This document shows, piece by piece, positions 9,440 to 18,413 of a stretch of 64,000 nucleotides of DNA. The translations under genes were made by a program, and so were the position numbers. Source of the stretch: Acinetobacter sp. GSS19 (GTDB lineage Bacteria > Pseudomonadota > Gammaproteobacteria > Pseudomonadales > Moraxellaceae); the NCBI RefSeq assembly GCF_028621895.1, contig NZ_CP117520.1, positions 1,426,001 through 1,490,000 on the forward strand, written 5' to 3'. The first letter of the stretch is position 1. Each line of letters begins with the position of its first letter. The notes under the pieces were generated by a model that had not been told where the DNA came from, made no database searches, and worked only from the letters and a program-made list of their open reading frames with translations.

Positions 9440-9824
9440 ATCTACGAAAGTCTACTGCTTTTAAGTCGCCATATTATAGGCACAGGTGGTCTAAAACACC
9501 ATGCTTGATCTGCCTTTATTTTTACCCGTTCAAGCCAAAACGGTGCTAATTTAAGCTAATTTTGCGAACCAATAAGCATTAAGAATCAATTGCTAAGCCA
9601 ACTCTAAAAGGGTTTACAAATTTTAAAGATCAAAAGCTATTTTGTTTCTAAGCTCAATTCGTTGACAAGCCTGACTATCCCTGCAAAATGATCAGCCGGT
9701 TGCTCTTCGAGGTAAAACATCCTCTAAATGTAACTCGCTCTAAAAAATGGCTCAAGCCTACTGACCACCTGAACCATTCATGTTAAAACCACAATCAACC
9801 CGTGAATCTAGCCCAATTGATCGA
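9440..9824. other. Intergenic stretch, no gene recognised
   Basis: About 385 bases between divergently oriented reading (pyrD start side) and the sixA stop. I find no coding signal, no convincing hairpin with a T tract and no repeat. It must contain the pyrD promoter near its left end. Confidence 0.5.
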
Positions 9825-10286
9825 TCAAGCCGTTGGAATAAAAGCTTTTTGCTGAGTGGATAAACCATTGGAAATCACGGCTTGTTCATAAATGCGTGCT
9901 TCGGCCAAAGCAAATGGATGATAAGGCTGCTGGGTAAGCTGCTCTGCAATATGAGCGACCACATTCATATGACAAACCACCACGATGGATTCATAAGGTA
10001 ACTGTGATAACCATTCAATCGCGTCTTTGGCTTTATCATCCGGTTTAATCTTGTCACATAGAAAGACCGGTACATCTGGAAAATACTGCTGAAGATGCTC
10101 CAGTGTTTCTTGCGCTCGTAATAAAGTGCTGACGACAAACACATCCGGCTGAATCTGATCTTTTAAATATGCTGCGGTTTGTTGGGCTTGTTGATGGCCA
10201 CGCGGAGTTAAAGGACGTTTTGCATCTTGCGCTTGACCCCGACCTTCCGGTATCGCTTCACCATGACGCACCAATGTCAGTTGCAT
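9825..10286 (-). CDS. sixA: SixA-like phosphohistidine phosphatase
   Basis: The 153-residue protein opens with MQLTLVRHGEA, the RHG motif of the histidine phosphatase superfamily, with LTPRGHQQAQQTAAYL and a second catalytic His in VVVCHMN. Size matches SixA, which removes phosphate from the HPt domain of ArcB and, in later work, from the PTSNtr phosphocarrier. The start at 10286 is chosen over an upstream in-frame start at 10334 because GGGAG lies 8 bases before it and the protein then begins directly at the conserved strand. The gene follows gpsA by 60 bases and is probably co-transcribed. Confidence 0.88.
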   Translation of the reverse strand: MQLTLVRHGEAIPEGRGQAQDAKRPLTPRGHQQAQQTAAYLKDQIQPDVFVVSTLLRAQETLEHLQQYFPDVPVFLCDKIKPDDKAKDAIEWLSQLPYESIVVVCHMNVVAHIAEQLTQQPYHPFALAEARIYEQAVISNGLSTQQKAFIPTA

Positions 10287-10346
10287 ATTTTCACTCCCTG
10301 TACACGACTCAACTTCGAGTTTTTGTCGAGCCAACTAAAAATTAAA

Positions 10347-11420
10347 TCACACTTCATGATGTGGCAGTACAAATTCAACATCACTACGATGGCCATTCTT
10401 CATCAATGACAAAGCGATATTCAGTGGCGGCGCATGTTCAAAAATCACTTCGTATAAGGCATTGGTAATCGGCATATAAACATCCAATTCCTCGGCGCGT
10501 TTGCGCACTTGCACGATGGTATTAATACCTTCTGCCGTTTGTCCCAATTCCTGTGTCGCCTGCTCTAGAGTTTTCCCTTTACCCAGCGCATAACCCACTT
10601 GGAAATTACGACTTAACGGACTATTACAGGTTGCAAATAAATCCCCTACGCCTGACAGCCCCAAGAACGTCAGTGGGTTGGCCCCAAGCTTCACTGCAAA
10701 GCGGCTCATTTCTGCCAAAGCACGGGTGATGATCATACTTTTAGTATTTTCACCAATGTTATAAGCAGCACCAATACCCATCGCCACAGCATAAATATTT
10801 TTCAGTGCACCACCCAACTCAACCCCGTGCACATCATCACTCCCAAACACACGGAAAAGTGCACTATGTAAGGCCTGCTGAACGGCATAGCGTACCAATT
10901 CAGATTCACTGGCAATCACGGTACCTGCCGGCATGCCTTGCATAATTTCTTTCGCCAGATTAGGTCCTGACAATACACCATAAGGTACCTCGGGTAATTC
11001 TTCCCGAATGATATCGCTCATAAAACTAAAGGTATTGGCTTCAATTCCTTTGGTTAATGAAATGACTGCTTGTGCACTGATATACGGTTTGATTTGTCGC
11101 AATACATCACGAAAAGAATGGCTCGGAATTGCCACCAAGATAATATCGCGGTCGCGAACAGCGGCTTCCAGATCAGACTCTGCTCGCAAACCAGGCTCTA
11201 AAACATAATCTGGCAGATAGCGTTTATTGACATGGGTGCTATTAATCTCAGCTGCAGTGACAGGATCACGAATCCAGATCATGGTGTTGCAGCCATTGCG
11301 CACTGCGATGTTCGCCATAGCCGTTCCAAAACTACCACCACCCAGCACCGTAATTCTCAAGGCGGTTTTCTGATCAATATTTACCGGTTCAACCAAATCA
11401 GTAAATTTTAATTCCGTCAT
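10347..11420 (-). CDS. gpsA: Glycerol-3-phosphate dehydrogenase [NAD(P)+]
   Basis: The 357-residue cytosolic enzyme reduces dihydroxyacetone phosphate to sn-glycerol 3-phosphate for phospholipid synthesis. It has a Rossmann motif VLGGGSFGTAMA (about 26-37), VSLTKGIE, VLSGPNLAKEI, the catalytic Lys in GVELGGALKNIYAVAMG, and the C-terminal domain with LSGVGDLFATC. There is an N-terminal extension of about 20 residues before the first strand, common in Acinetobacter relatives. It is upstream of sixA on the same strand. Confidence 0.96.
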   Translation of the reverse strand: MTELKFTDLVEPVNIDQKTALRITVLGGGSFGTAMANIAVRNGCNTMIWIRDPVTAAEINSTHVNKRYLPDYVLEPGLRAESDLEAAVRDRDIILVAIPSHSFRDVLRQIKPYISAQAVISLTKGIEANTFSFMSDIIREELPEVPYGVLSGPNLAKEIMQGMPAGTVIASESELVRYAVQQALHSALFRVFGSDDVHGVELGGALKNIYAVAMGIGAAYNIGENTKSMIITRALAEMSRFAVKLGANPLTFLGLSGVGDLFATCNSPLSRNFQVGYALGKGKTLEQATQELGQTAEGINTIVQVRKRAEELDVYMPITNALYEVIFEHAPPLNIALSLMKNGHRSDVEFVLPHHEV

Positions 11421-11457
11421 TCTTGTTATCCCTAAAGAAGTCTATAGTGCTGGATTT

Positions 11458-12033
11458 TTATACTGTCCAAAATTGGACAAAATCTTGAGTTTGAATATCA
11501 GCCCGGGCAGGAATTGCTTTAGCTGCCGTGCCAATATAAATAATGCCCGAAATAAAGTCATGAGGCTGCAAGCCAAGCTGTTGCTTCAACCACTGTGATT
11601 CAACCACCACGCCGGTGCGCCACATACTGGCAAACCCCTGCGCCTGTAAAGACAATAAAAAGTTCTGAATCGCAGCGCCACTGCTGAGCAGTTGCTCAAA
11701 TGCCGGAACCTTGGCATGGTCATGTATCTGGGTCAGTGCCAAAACCAATAGTGGAGCGCGAAACGGATGTTGTTGCACACGATCTAGCTGTACAGCATCG
11801 GTTTCACCCAAGTCTTGCAAAGCACCTGCCAAAAGCTGGCCAAATGCTGCTCGCTGATCCGCTTCAACGACCATAAAGCGCGTCGGCTTTAAACGGTGAT
11901 GATCAGGTGCGGTCAATGCCGCCTGAAAAGCTCGTTCGAGTTGAGCAGCATCTGGTGCTGGCTCAACCAATTGGCCAATCGACTGGCGTTGATGAATATT
12001 GTGGTGAACTGTATCGACTGCTGAATCCGTCAT
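11458..12033 (-). CDS. Nitroreductase family protein (YdjA-like)
   Basis: The 191-residue protein shows the compact nitroreductase fold: NIHQRQSIGQLVEPAPDAAQ (FMN phosphate-binding Arg/Ser region), APDHHRLKPTRFMVVE, and the later GAAIQNFLLSLQAQGFASMWRTG block. The TAPDHxxLxPxRF pattern is that of YdjA, a minimal FMN oxidoreductase. Substrate is unknown. It lies 37 bases upstream of gpsA on the same strand and may be the first gene of a nitroreductase-gpsA-sixA unit. The preceding gap holds two inverted repeats. Confidence 0.85.
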   Translation of the reverse strand: MTDSAVDTVHHNIHQRQSIGQLVEPAPDAAQLERAFQAALTAPDHHRLKPTRFMVVEADQRAAFGQLLAGALQDLGETDAVQLDRVQQHPFRAPLLVLALTQIHDHAKVPAFEQLLSSGAAIQNFLLSLQAQGFASMWRTGVVVESQWLKQQLGLQPHDFISGIIYIGTAAKAIPARADIQTQDFVQFWTV

Positions 12034-12124
12034 TAATATTAAAATCTATAATCATTACTGAATTTAGATTAGCATATTCAAAGTGCTTTACTCTATGCCC
12101 TCAACATTTTTCAGCCTAAACGGC

Positions 12125-12140
12125 ATGCAATACATTGCAT
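12125..12140. promoter_or_regulatory. Inverted repeat in divergent promoter region (possible operator)
   Basis: ATGCAAT-AC-ATTGCAT is a perfect 7-base inverted repeat midway between the divergent nitroreductase and lipoprotein genes. A second repeat, CAGCAC-N8-GTGCTG, occupies 12181-12200 just upstream of the lipoprotein gene. Neither has a T tract. The first has the size of a dimeric regulator site; no regulator is identified. Confidence 0.35.
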
Positions 12141-12236
12141 AGAAAATAAAACTGCAATGTTCATACAAGTCATACAAACACAGCACTAGAAACTGTGCTG
12201 AAATAACCAAGTCCAAGTTTTTACGGGTTCTTCACC

Positions 12237-12617
12237 ATGAAAAATTATTTACGAGTTACAAGTACAATCTTGCTCGGTCTAGTGCTGGGCGCCTGTGCAT
12301 CAACACCAAACCATACTCTTGCCGTTCAAAAACCCAATAACCAATATGAAGTGACCGGTATCGGTAAAACCAACCTGATCGCAAAAAATAACGCCATTAA
12401 TGCCGCCAACCAGACTTGTGGTAGCAAAGCTACGCCTATTGTCGTCGATGAAAAAACCACGTATCAGGGCGTACTTAAAGATCTTGTAGATGAAGAAACC
12501 GGAAAAATGGTGCAGGCTGCGAGTGGTGTCATTGGCATCTTTACCGGGAAAAGCACGGATCTTTCTCGCGATGATGACTACCAAACCACCTTGACGTTCT
12601 ATTGCAAAGCCCAATAA
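12237..12617 (+). CDS. Small lipoprotein of unknown function
   Basis: The 126-residue product has a signal peptide with lipobox LVLGAC (Cys at about 21), so it should be an outer-membrane or periplasmic lipoprotein. The mature part contains NQYEVTGIGKTNLIAKNNAINAANQTC, an alternating pattern that recalls small envelope proteins binding a hydrophobic helix, and two later cysteines (in QTCGSK and FYCKAQ) that could form a disulfide. No named family is recognised. It is monocistronic with its own terminator and faces an RhlB-like helicase gene. Confidence 0.8.
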   Translation: MKNYLRVTSTILLGLVLGACASTPNHTLAVQKPNNQYEVTGIGKTNLIAKNNAINAANQTCGSKATPIVVDEKTTYQGVLKDLVDEETGKMVQAASGVIGIFTGKSTDLSRDDDYQTTLTFYCKAQ

Positions 12618-12621
12618 CAAA

Positions 12622-12649
12622 AAAACCCAATTCACAGGAATTGGGTTTT
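12622..12649. terminator. Bidirectional terminator between lipoprotein gene and helicase gene
   Basis: Perfect 11-base stem AAAACCCAATT/AATTGGGTTTT with a 6-base loop, between convergent genes. Confidence 0.85.
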
Positions 12650-12673
12650 CATCATCTTAATCACATTCTAGAT

Positions 12674-13825
12674 CTAGCAATATCCGTCTAAACGGGTTAA
12701 TGGCAATTTTTGCCCAATCGCTTTTTCAATTTCAGGCAAGTAGAAGGCATCATCTTCCGACAAGAAACTAATACTCACGCCTTGGGCACCTGCACGACCA
12801 GTACGGCCAATCCGGTGCACATAATCATCTGACTGTTCTGGCAGGGTGAAGTTAATCACGTGTGAAACTCCATCCACATGGATGCCACGACCTGCAACAT
12901 CAGTCGCAATCATGATGTTATGTTTACCATTTTTGAACTGATCCAGCATTTTTAGACGCTTATCTTGGGCAATCTCGCCTGAAAGCATGACTACCTTGTA
13001 GCCATCTCGCTTCAAGTGATCATATAAACGGCGCACCTGATCACGGCGGTTCGCAAAGATCATGACTTTTTCAATCGGTTCATCCCGCAGGATATCTTGT
13101 AATAAACGGTATTTGTCTTGACGTGCCACCATATAAACACGCTGCTCGACATCCGCATTGGTTTTCTTTTCCGGCTCAATTTCAACCGTAACCGGTTCAA
13201 ATAACCATTGCTGTGCCAAATTCAACACATCATAACTAAAGGTGGCCGAGAACATGAGAGTCTGACGCTGTTCTTTGCGCGGTGAAAAACGTACGATACG
13301 TTTAACGGAAGGAATGAATCCCATATCAAGCAAACGGTCGGCTTCATCGATGACCAAGAATTCAATCTGATCCAACCAAACTTCTTTTTGCTCAACAAAA
13401 TCGATCAGACGTCCCGGTGTGGCCACCATGATATCGACAAAATTCTGATCCAGCTGTTTTTTCTGCTTGTCAAAATCAACACCTCCTAGCAAGGTCACCA
13501 AATGCAGGTTGGTAAATTTTGTCAACTCTTTGGCATCACTTTCAATCTGCAAAGCCAATTCACGTGTAGGTGCAAGAATCAAGGCCCGTGGTTCGCCACG
13601 AAAGCGAGGTTCTGTAATCGGATTATTCAGTAAATCATTAATGATACTGATCAAGAAAGCTGCTGTTTTACCCGTACCGGTCTGTGCTCGACCAATCGCA
13701 TCATGCCCAGCCAAAGTGAAGTGCAAAACCTTCTGCTGGATGGGGGTCATCTGCTTAAACCCTAAAGCATCAATCGCTTGTTTCAGTTGCGGATGTAAAT
13801 TCAAGGTTTCAAAACCAGCTACCAT
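12674..13825 (-). CDS. rhlB: DEAD-box ATP-dependent RNA helicase (RhlB-like)
   Basis: The 383-residue protein has the full DEAD-box core: Q-motif region [11 protein letters not shown], Walker [33 protein letters not shown] in [13 protein letters not shown] in MFSATF, and C-terminal [13 protein letters not shown] and [10 protein letters not shown]. It stops shortly after the core ([10 protein letters not shown]), without the long basic tail of RhlE or DeaD, and this points to RhlB, the helicase linked to the RNA degradosome. The start at 13825 ([10 protein letters not shown]) is preferred to one nine codons upstream. It is monocistronic. Confidence 0.85.
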   Translation of the reverse strand: MVAGFETLNLHPQLKQAIDALGFKQMTPIQQKVLHFTLAGHDAIGRAQTGTGKTAAFLISIINDLLNNPITEPRFRGEPRALILAPTRELALQIESDAKELTKFTNLHLVTLLGGVDFDKQKKQLDQNFVDIMVATPGRLIDFVEQKEVWLDQIEFLVIDEADRLLDMGFIPSVKRIVRFSPRKEQRQTLMFSATFSYDVLNLAQQWLFEPVTVEIEPEKKTNADVEQRVYMVARQDKYRLLQDILRDEPIEKVMIFANRRDQVRRLYDHLKRDGYKVVMLSGEIAQDKRLKMLDQFKNGKHNIMIATDVAGRGIHVDGVSHVINFTLPEQSDDYVHRIGRTGRAGAQGVSISFLSEDDAFYLPEIEKAIGQKLPLTRLDGYC

Positions 13826-13880
13826 AAAACTTGTGCTCAAACTATCAATCACAGAAATTGTGACCCATTATAAACAAAAA

Positions 13881-13904
13881 CGCCCCAATTCAAAAATTGG
13901 AGCG
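13881..13904 (-). terminator. Terminator after cspA
   Basis: Stem CGCTCCAATT/AATTGGGGCG with a 4-base A/T loop, followed on the minus strand by TTTTTGTTT. It lies 22 bases after the cold-shock gene stop. Confidence 0.8.
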
Positions 13905-13926
13905 TCTGACCATTGACTAAATTAAA

Positions 13927-14139
13927 TTAGTCTAACGGCTGAACTTCTTCAGCTTGGAAGCCTTTTTGGCCTTTAACTACGCTGAATTCAACACGTTGAC
14001 CGTCACGTAAAGAACGGTGGCCTTCGCCTTGAATTGCACGGAAGTGAACGAATACATCGTCACCGCCATTGCGTTGAATAAAACCAAAACCTTTAGTGTC
14101 GTTAAACCACTTTACTACGCCTTGTTCACGAGCTGTCAT
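13927..14139 (-). CDS. Cold-shock protein (CspA family)
   Basis: The 70-residue OB-fold protein carries both RNA-binding motifs: GFGFIQ (RNP1-like KGFGFIQ) and VFVHF (RNP2). These proteins bind single-stranded RNA and melt secondary structure during cold shock and other stress. It has a strong terminator and a long upstream region without genes, as expected for a csp gene with a structured leader. A second member is at 51530-51739. Which paralogue is cold-induced cannot be read from sequence. Confidence 0.93.
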   Translation of the reverse strand: MTAREQGVVKWFNDTKGFGFIQRNGGDDVFVHFRAIQGEGHRSLRDGQRVEFSVVKGQKGFQAEEVQPLD

Positions 14140-14519
14140 AAGTTAATCCTCTGTAAGTGAGATAAAAGGACCACCCGGTGTTGCAAACAGCAGAGCAAAC
14201 AAGGTTTAAAAATATTTATTATTTCTAAGCTTGTAATCATTCTGTAAAACTATTAACAAAATCCCGGTTACATCCATTTGTAAAAGGTTTTAAAAACAAT
14301 GTTTATTGGTATTAAACCTAAATACGGCATCGAGCTTAACACGGGTTTATAACAATTAATAGAAGTTTTTTTGCTTATTTCTAGAATGTTTAGTCTCTTT
14401 TCTGTGATGCCTGTTGTTTTTCTACAAAAGCCTAATTTTGTAGAATTTTATTTTTCTTGGTTGGGCATCCTAGGCTTGTTTGCTAACATACTGCTTTTGT
14501 TAAATTCATTCGATGAGCC
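14140..14519. other. Intergenic region: csp leader and tusA promoter
   Basis: A 380-base AT-rich gap between the divergent csp and tusA genes. It must hold both promoters and probably a long csp 5' leader. I could not identify a canonical cold box or a riboswitch by eye. Confidence 0.5.
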
Positions 14520-14522
14520 GTG

Positions 14523-14762
14523 ATGTCTGAGACCTTAGCTGCTTCCCCACTGGAAATTAATGCCTTAGGCAAACCCTGCCCGATGCCTTTGCTGATGTTG
14601 AAGCGGGCTTTAAAAACCAGTGATCAGGGGCAAATTTTTCTACTGAAATCTTCTGACCCGCATAGTGAGATTGATGTACAGCGCTATTGTCAGATGCACC
14701 AACTTAAGTGCCAGGCAGAAAAAATTTCTGAAACGGAATACCACTATTTAATTGAATCTTAA
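14523..14762 (+). CDS. tusA: TusA-like sulfur carrier protein
   Basis: The 79-residue protein has the diagnostic LGKPCPMPLLMLKRAL motif, where the Cys of CPxP carries the persulfide. TusA relays sulfur from cysteine desulfurase towards 2-thiouridine at tRNA wobble positions and other acceptors. Length is typical. The start is taken as the ATG at 14523; a GTG codon immediately precedes it. It is upstream of rpoH but separated by 140 bases that likely contain the rpoH promoter. Confidence 0.9.
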   Translation: MSETLAASPLEINALGKPCPMPLLMLKRALKTSDQGQIFLLKSSDPHSEIDVQRYCQMHQLKCQAEKISETEYHYLIES

Positions 14763-14902
14763 TTGTTTTCGATTAGACTAATCAGATTGGCAAATCCATA
14801 TAAACATTTACATTTCTCTACCGAATTTTCCTTAATGATGAACCCCGTTCGAATTAAGATGATTGTATTGGTAACCTCACCTGCTTCCTATAAGGAGAAC
14901 TC

Positions 14903-15775
14903 ATGAGTGACAGCAGCAACAATCAGTTGATGCCCCTGTCATTATCTGCGCCAGGCGTAAATCTCGGTGCGTATATCAGCACTGTCAACCAGATTCCAAT
15001 CTTAACTGCCGAGCAAGAAAAAGAGCTTGCTGAACGTTATTATTATGATCAGGATCTCGATGCAGCCAAAATGCTCGTGATGTCTCATTTACGTTTCGTC
15101 GTGCATATCGCACGCAGCTATGCGGGATATGGGTTACCTCAAGGTGATCTGATTCAGGAAGGTAATCTAGGCCTGATGAAAGCGGTCAAACGCTTCGACC
15201 CGAATATGGGCGTGCGTCTGGTTTCTTTTGCCGTACACTGGATTAAAGCTGAAATTCATGAATACGTGATCCGTAACTGGCGTATTGTTAAAATTGCCAC
15301 CACAAAGGCACAGCGCAAACTGTTCTTTAATTTACGCAGCCTGAAAAAATCCAGCAAAAAACTGACACTCGAAGAAGCACAATCGATTGCGAATGATCTA
15401 AATGTAACACCTGAGCAGGTGTTAGAAATGGAAGGCAGACTCACTGCCTATGATGCCGCTTTTGAAGCTTCTGGCGATGATGACGATGAAGGCTCCGGTC
15501 ATGTCGCGCCCGTCTTGTATTTAGAAGACAACCGCTATGACCCTGCACGTCTGGTAGAAAATGAAGATTGGGAAGAACAAAGCACCTCTGCCCTCCATGA
15601 AGCCATGGATCAGCTGGATGACCGTTCACGCAATATTCTGCAACGCCGTTGGCTTGATGATGATAAGTCCACACTGCATGAACTGGCAGCTGAATATAAC
15701 GTGTCTGCGGAACGTATCCGTCAGCTTGAAAAAAATGCGATGGAAAAAATCAAAATTGCCATGTCCTCCAACTAA
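14903..15775 (+). CDS. rpoH: RNA polymerase heat-shock sigma factor (sigma-32)
   Basis: The 290-residue sigma factor has region 2 ([38 protein letters not shown], then [24 protein letters not shown]), the RpoH box QRKLFFNLR that is found only in sigma-32, and region 4 ([38 protein letters not shown]). It directs transcription of chaperone and protease genes such as clpB, which lies in this window with a matching promoter. AAGGAG lies 7 bases before the ATG. A clear terminator follows. An acidic insert (GDDDDEGSG) sits between regions 3 and 4. Confidence 0.97.
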   Translation: MSDSSNNQLMPLSLSAPGVNLGAYISTVNQIPILTAEQEKELAERYYYDQDLDAAKMLVMSHLRFVVHIARSYAGYGLPQGDLIQEGNLGLMKAVKRFDPNMGVRLVSFAVHWIKAEIHEYVIRNWRIVKIATTKAQRKLFFNLRSLKKSSKKLTLEEAQSIANDLNVTPEQVLEMEGRLTAYDAAFEASGDDDDEGSGHVAPVLYLEDNRYDPARLVENEDWEEQSTSALHEAMDQLDDRSRNILQRRWLDDDKSTLHELAAEYNVSAERIRQLEKNAMEKIKIAMSSN

Positions 15776-15794
15776 TCAGATCATGATGAAAAAG

Positions 15795-15817
15795 GCCGAG
15801 TCATCTCGGCTTTTTTT
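15795..15817 (+). terminator. Terminator after rpoH
   Basis: GCCGAG-TCAT-CTCGGC stem followed by seven T residues, 19 bases after the stop. Confidence 0.9.
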
Positions 15818-15910
15818 ATGGGGCTGAACAACACAACCCGCTTTAACTCTTATCCTGCTCTTGCTTTTATGCTAAGGTAAGCCTCAAATTTTCTTGATCA
15901 AATTTGGCTT

Positions 15911-16276
15911 ATGTGGATTGTCATTGCAGCCTTAAATCTGGCTTGCGCAGTCATGTTAGGCGCCTTTGGGGCACACGGCCTAAAAGCACGGGCAGATGAA
16001 GTGCAACTGGCGTGGTGGCAAACAGCAACAGATTATTTTTTCTACCATGCATTGGGATTACTCGCGCTTGGCATCTTGGTCAAAGTGATCCCTCAACTGC
16101 CCATTAAAGCAAGTTTCTGGTTGATCCAATTCGGTATCCTGTTGTTCTGTGGTTCCTTATACATCATGGCCTTGGGCTTACCACGCGGACTGGGAATGAT
16201 CACCCCGCTTGGTGGTCTTCTCATGATTCTAGGCTGGCTGACTCTCGCCTGGAATGCTTATAAATACGCAAAATAA
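15911..16276 (+). CDS. DUF423 family membrane protein (YgdD-like)
   Basis: The 121-residue protein has four predicted membrane spans and the DUF423 hallmarks GAFGAHGLK near residue 20 and QTATDYFFYHALGLL. It is an inner-membrane protein of unknown function; E. coli YgdD is the nearest named relative. It lies 17 bases upstream of thiS, so it may share a transcript with thiS-thiG, but no functional link to thiamine synthesis is known to me. Confidence 0.88.
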   Translation: MWIVIAALNLACAVMLGAFGAHGLKARADEVQLAWWQTATDYFFYHALGLLALGILVKVIPQLPIKASFWLIQFGILLFCGSLYIMALGLPRGLGMITPLGGLLMILGWLTLAWNAYKYAK

Positions 16277-16293
16277 AGATGGAATCTTGAATC

Positions 16294-16491
16294 ATGCACA
16301 TTTATCTTAATGGCGAATTGACTGAAACTCAGTGTCAAAACCTGTTACAGCTGGTGCAGCAACTGGCACTTGAAGGCAAACGCTTTGCTGTAGAAAAAAA
16401 TGAAATGATCATTTCTAAAAGCAAACTGGAACAAACGCCGATTTGTGATCAGGATCGTATAGAAGTTATTCACGCTGTCGGTGGCGGTTAA
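16294..16491 (+). CDS. thiS: Sulfur carrier protein ThiS
   Basis: The 65-residue ubiquitin-like protein begins MHIYLNGE and ends in VGGG, with the C-terminal Gly-Gly that is adenylated by ThiF and thiocarboxylated. It donates sulfur for the thiazole ring of thiamine. It sits directly upstream of thiG (14 bases), the enzyme that uses it. Confidence 0.92.
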   Translation: MHIYLNGELTETQCQNLLQLVQQLALEGKRFAVEKNEMIISKSKLEQTPICDQDRIEVIHAVGGG

Positions 16492-16505
16492 TTCGGAGTT
16501 CTCCC

Positions 16506-17291
16506 ATGCAAGACACCCCTCTTATTATCGGTTCACGTACCTTTCAATCACGTCTGCTGGTAGGTACAGGTAAATATAAAGATCTCACTGAAACCGATTT
16601 AGCCATTCAGGCCAGTGGTGCAGAAATTGTAACGGTTGCAATTCGCCGGGTAAACATTGGGCAGCACCCTGATCAGCCGAACTTGCTTTCAGTTATTCCT
16701 CCTGAGAAATATACCATCCTGCCAAACACTGCGGGCTGTTTTGATGCCAACAGTGCCATACGTACCTGTATGCTCGCGCGTGAATTATTAGATGGTCACA
16801 ATCTGGTTAAGCTCGAAGTCTTGGGCGATGAAAAAACGCTTTATCCCAATATTACTGAAACCCTTAAAGCAGCACGCACCCTGATTGATGATGGCTTTGA
16901 GATTATGGTCTACACTTCAGATGACCCGATTGTTGCGCAAGAACTCGAAAGCATGGGTTGTGTAGCGATTATGCCACTAGGTAGCCTGATTGGTTCTGGT
17001 TTAGGAATTCTGAATCCACATACTATTTCGATCATTAAAGAAAATGCCAAAGTGCCCGTGCTCGTTGATGCTGGTGTAGGTACAGCCAGTGATGCTGCCA
17101 TTGCCATGGAACTAGGCTGTGACGGCGTATTAATGAATACTGCGATTGCAGCAGCACAAAATCCAATTTTGATGGCTTCAGCGATGAAAAAAGCCGTAGA
17201 AGCTGGCCGTGAAGCTTTCTTGGCAGGTCGCATGCCGCGTAAACGTATGGCAAATGCCTCATCACCTGAAACAGGTTATTTCTTTAAATAA
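16506..17291 (+). CDS. thiG: Thiazole synthase
   Basis: The 261-residue TIM-barrel enzyme forms the thiamine thiazole phosphate from deoxyxylulose 5-phosphate, dehydroglycine and ThiS thiocarboxylate. Motifs include [21 protein letters not shown], the Schiff-base Lys in [13 protein letters not shown], and [31 protein letters not shown]. Length is normal. No TPP riboswitch is visible upstream of thiS, so regulation of this unit may be by another route. Confidence 0.96.
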   Translation: MQDTPLIIGSRTFQSRLLVGTGKYKDLTETDLAIQASGAEIVTVAIRRVNIGQHPDQPNLLSVIPPEKYTILPNTAGCFDANSAIRTCMLARELLDGHNLVKLEVLGDEKTLYPNITETLKAARTLIDDGFEIMVYTSDDPIVAQELESMGCVAIMPLGSLIGSGLGILNPHTISIIKENAKVPVLVDAGVGTASDAAIAMELGCDGVLMNTAIAAAQNPILMASAMKKAVEAGREAFLAGRMPRKRMANASSPETGYFFK

Positions 17292-17305
17292 AAATTGTTT
17301 CCATA

Positions 17306-17334
17306 AAAAAAGAGCCATATTTCGGCTCTTTTTT
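17306..17334. terminator. Bidirectional terminator between thiG and the GST gene
   Basis: AAAAAGAGCC/GGCTCTTTTT stem between convergent genes, with A/T tracts suitable for both strands. Confidence 0.85.
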
Positions 17335-17345
17335 ATTGCCCACAC

Positions 17346-17957
17346 CTAAGCAATCAGACCTTCATCGCGCATCGCGATCTGCACGGATTGACGCGCAGCC
17401 ACTTTGTCACGCAGAGCATTAATATGGCTATACGGTGTTAAATCATGCTTGATATAGTGTGACCAGTTAGTAATCACAAATAAATACGCATCTGCCGGGC
17501 CAAAGTTATCATCCACTAGATAATCCGTGTCTGACTCACCAATGGTTTTATCGATATAGCTCAGCAGGCGGTCGATTTCTTTATAGGCTTTTTCTTTTTC
17601 TGGTTCAGTCAGTGGACCAGTGAAAAATACGGCATAGGCATCATGCAATTCCGAGTTCAAATAACCCAACCATTCCAATACCTTGGCACGTCCCAAACCT
17701 GATGGTGGGATCAGATCCTGCTTTGGATCATGCTGTGCCAGGAACGGTAAAATTGCCACTGCTTCTGTCAAAATCAAGCCCGGATTAATTTCCAATGCAG
17801 GTACATACCCTTTTGGGTTAATCTCGTAATAATTGGTGCCTTTTTCAGTGGTATGTGTTTTGAGATCTACACGCTCTAAGTCAAAATCAACATTAATTTC
17901 ATTTAAAATAATATGGGCAGCCAATGAGCTTGCACCCGGCGAATAATAAAGTTTCAT
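17346..17957 (-). CDS. Glutathione S-transferase family protein
   Basis: The 203-residue protein has the N-terminal thioredoxin-like domain (MKLYYSPGASSLAAHIILNE, then NPKGYVPALEI with the cis-proline) and a helical C-terminal domain. It resembles bacterial beta-class GstA, but the residue at position 10, Cys in GstA (PGACSL), is Ser here (PGASSL). This should change the chemistry, since beta-class Cys10 forms a mixed disulfide with glutathione. Substrate is unknown. It is monocistronic and convergent with thiG. Confidence 0.85.
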   Translation of the reverse strand: MKLYYSPGASSLAAHIILNEINVDFDLERVDLKTHTTEKGTNYYEINPKGYVPALEINPGLILTEAVAILPFLAQHDPKQDLIPPSGLGRAKVLEWLGYLNSELHDAYAVFFTGPLTEPEKEKAYKEIDRLLSYIDKTIGESDTDYLVDDNFGPADAYLFVITNWSHYIKHDLTPYSHINALRDKVAARQSVQIAMRDEGLIA

Positions 17958-18413
17958 AAATGTTCCTTGTTATTACACTCTTCATGTTTTAAAACGCTTT
18001 TTTATGATTTACAAGCTAAGAACTTCATTCAATTACAAAAAACGTAAATGATAAAAATCTTTTATTTAAGCAATATCTAGTAAGCCAAGTATTTTTTCAA
18101 GTTAAGTTTTACTGTTTTGCTCAACAAATCGTTCATTGTGGCCATTTTAATACAGACTCTCAGATAACTAAGCACTAACCCACCACTATACAAGTCGGCG
18201 ATTGCTGTGTTGTTGAAACCATGTTTTATTGTCGCAACCGAATACGACTATTTTATGAACATTATTTTCAGACCAAGAACCCAAAAATCTATTACTCCGT
18301 TTTTGGCTATCCAAAGCCGCTCATTTTTCGGAGCATCTGATTGCTTGAAAAGGTTTGACTTGCCCTGCCTAAGACTTAAAATACCGCTTTTCATTTTTTG
18401 AATTTCCAAGATT
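17958..18413. other. Intergenic region upstream of trmB
   Basis: A 456-base gap between the divergent GST and trmB genes. A 64-codon open frame at 18207-18401 has no ribosome binding site and an unconvincing composition. The only strong signal is the trmB promoter at its right end. Confidence 0.5.
18355..18382 (+). promoter_or_regulatory. Probable sigma-70 promoter of trmB
   Basis: TTGACT (18355-18360), 16-base spacer, TAAAAT (18377-18382), about 31 bases before the trmB start. Confidence 0.6.

Noticed and set aside
16277..16293. TPP riboswitch before thiS
   Set aside because: Only 17 bases separate it from the upstream gene and no thi-box sequence is visible.
18207..18401. 64-codon frame upstream of trmB
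   Set aside because: No ribosome binding site, and the trmB promoter lies inside it.
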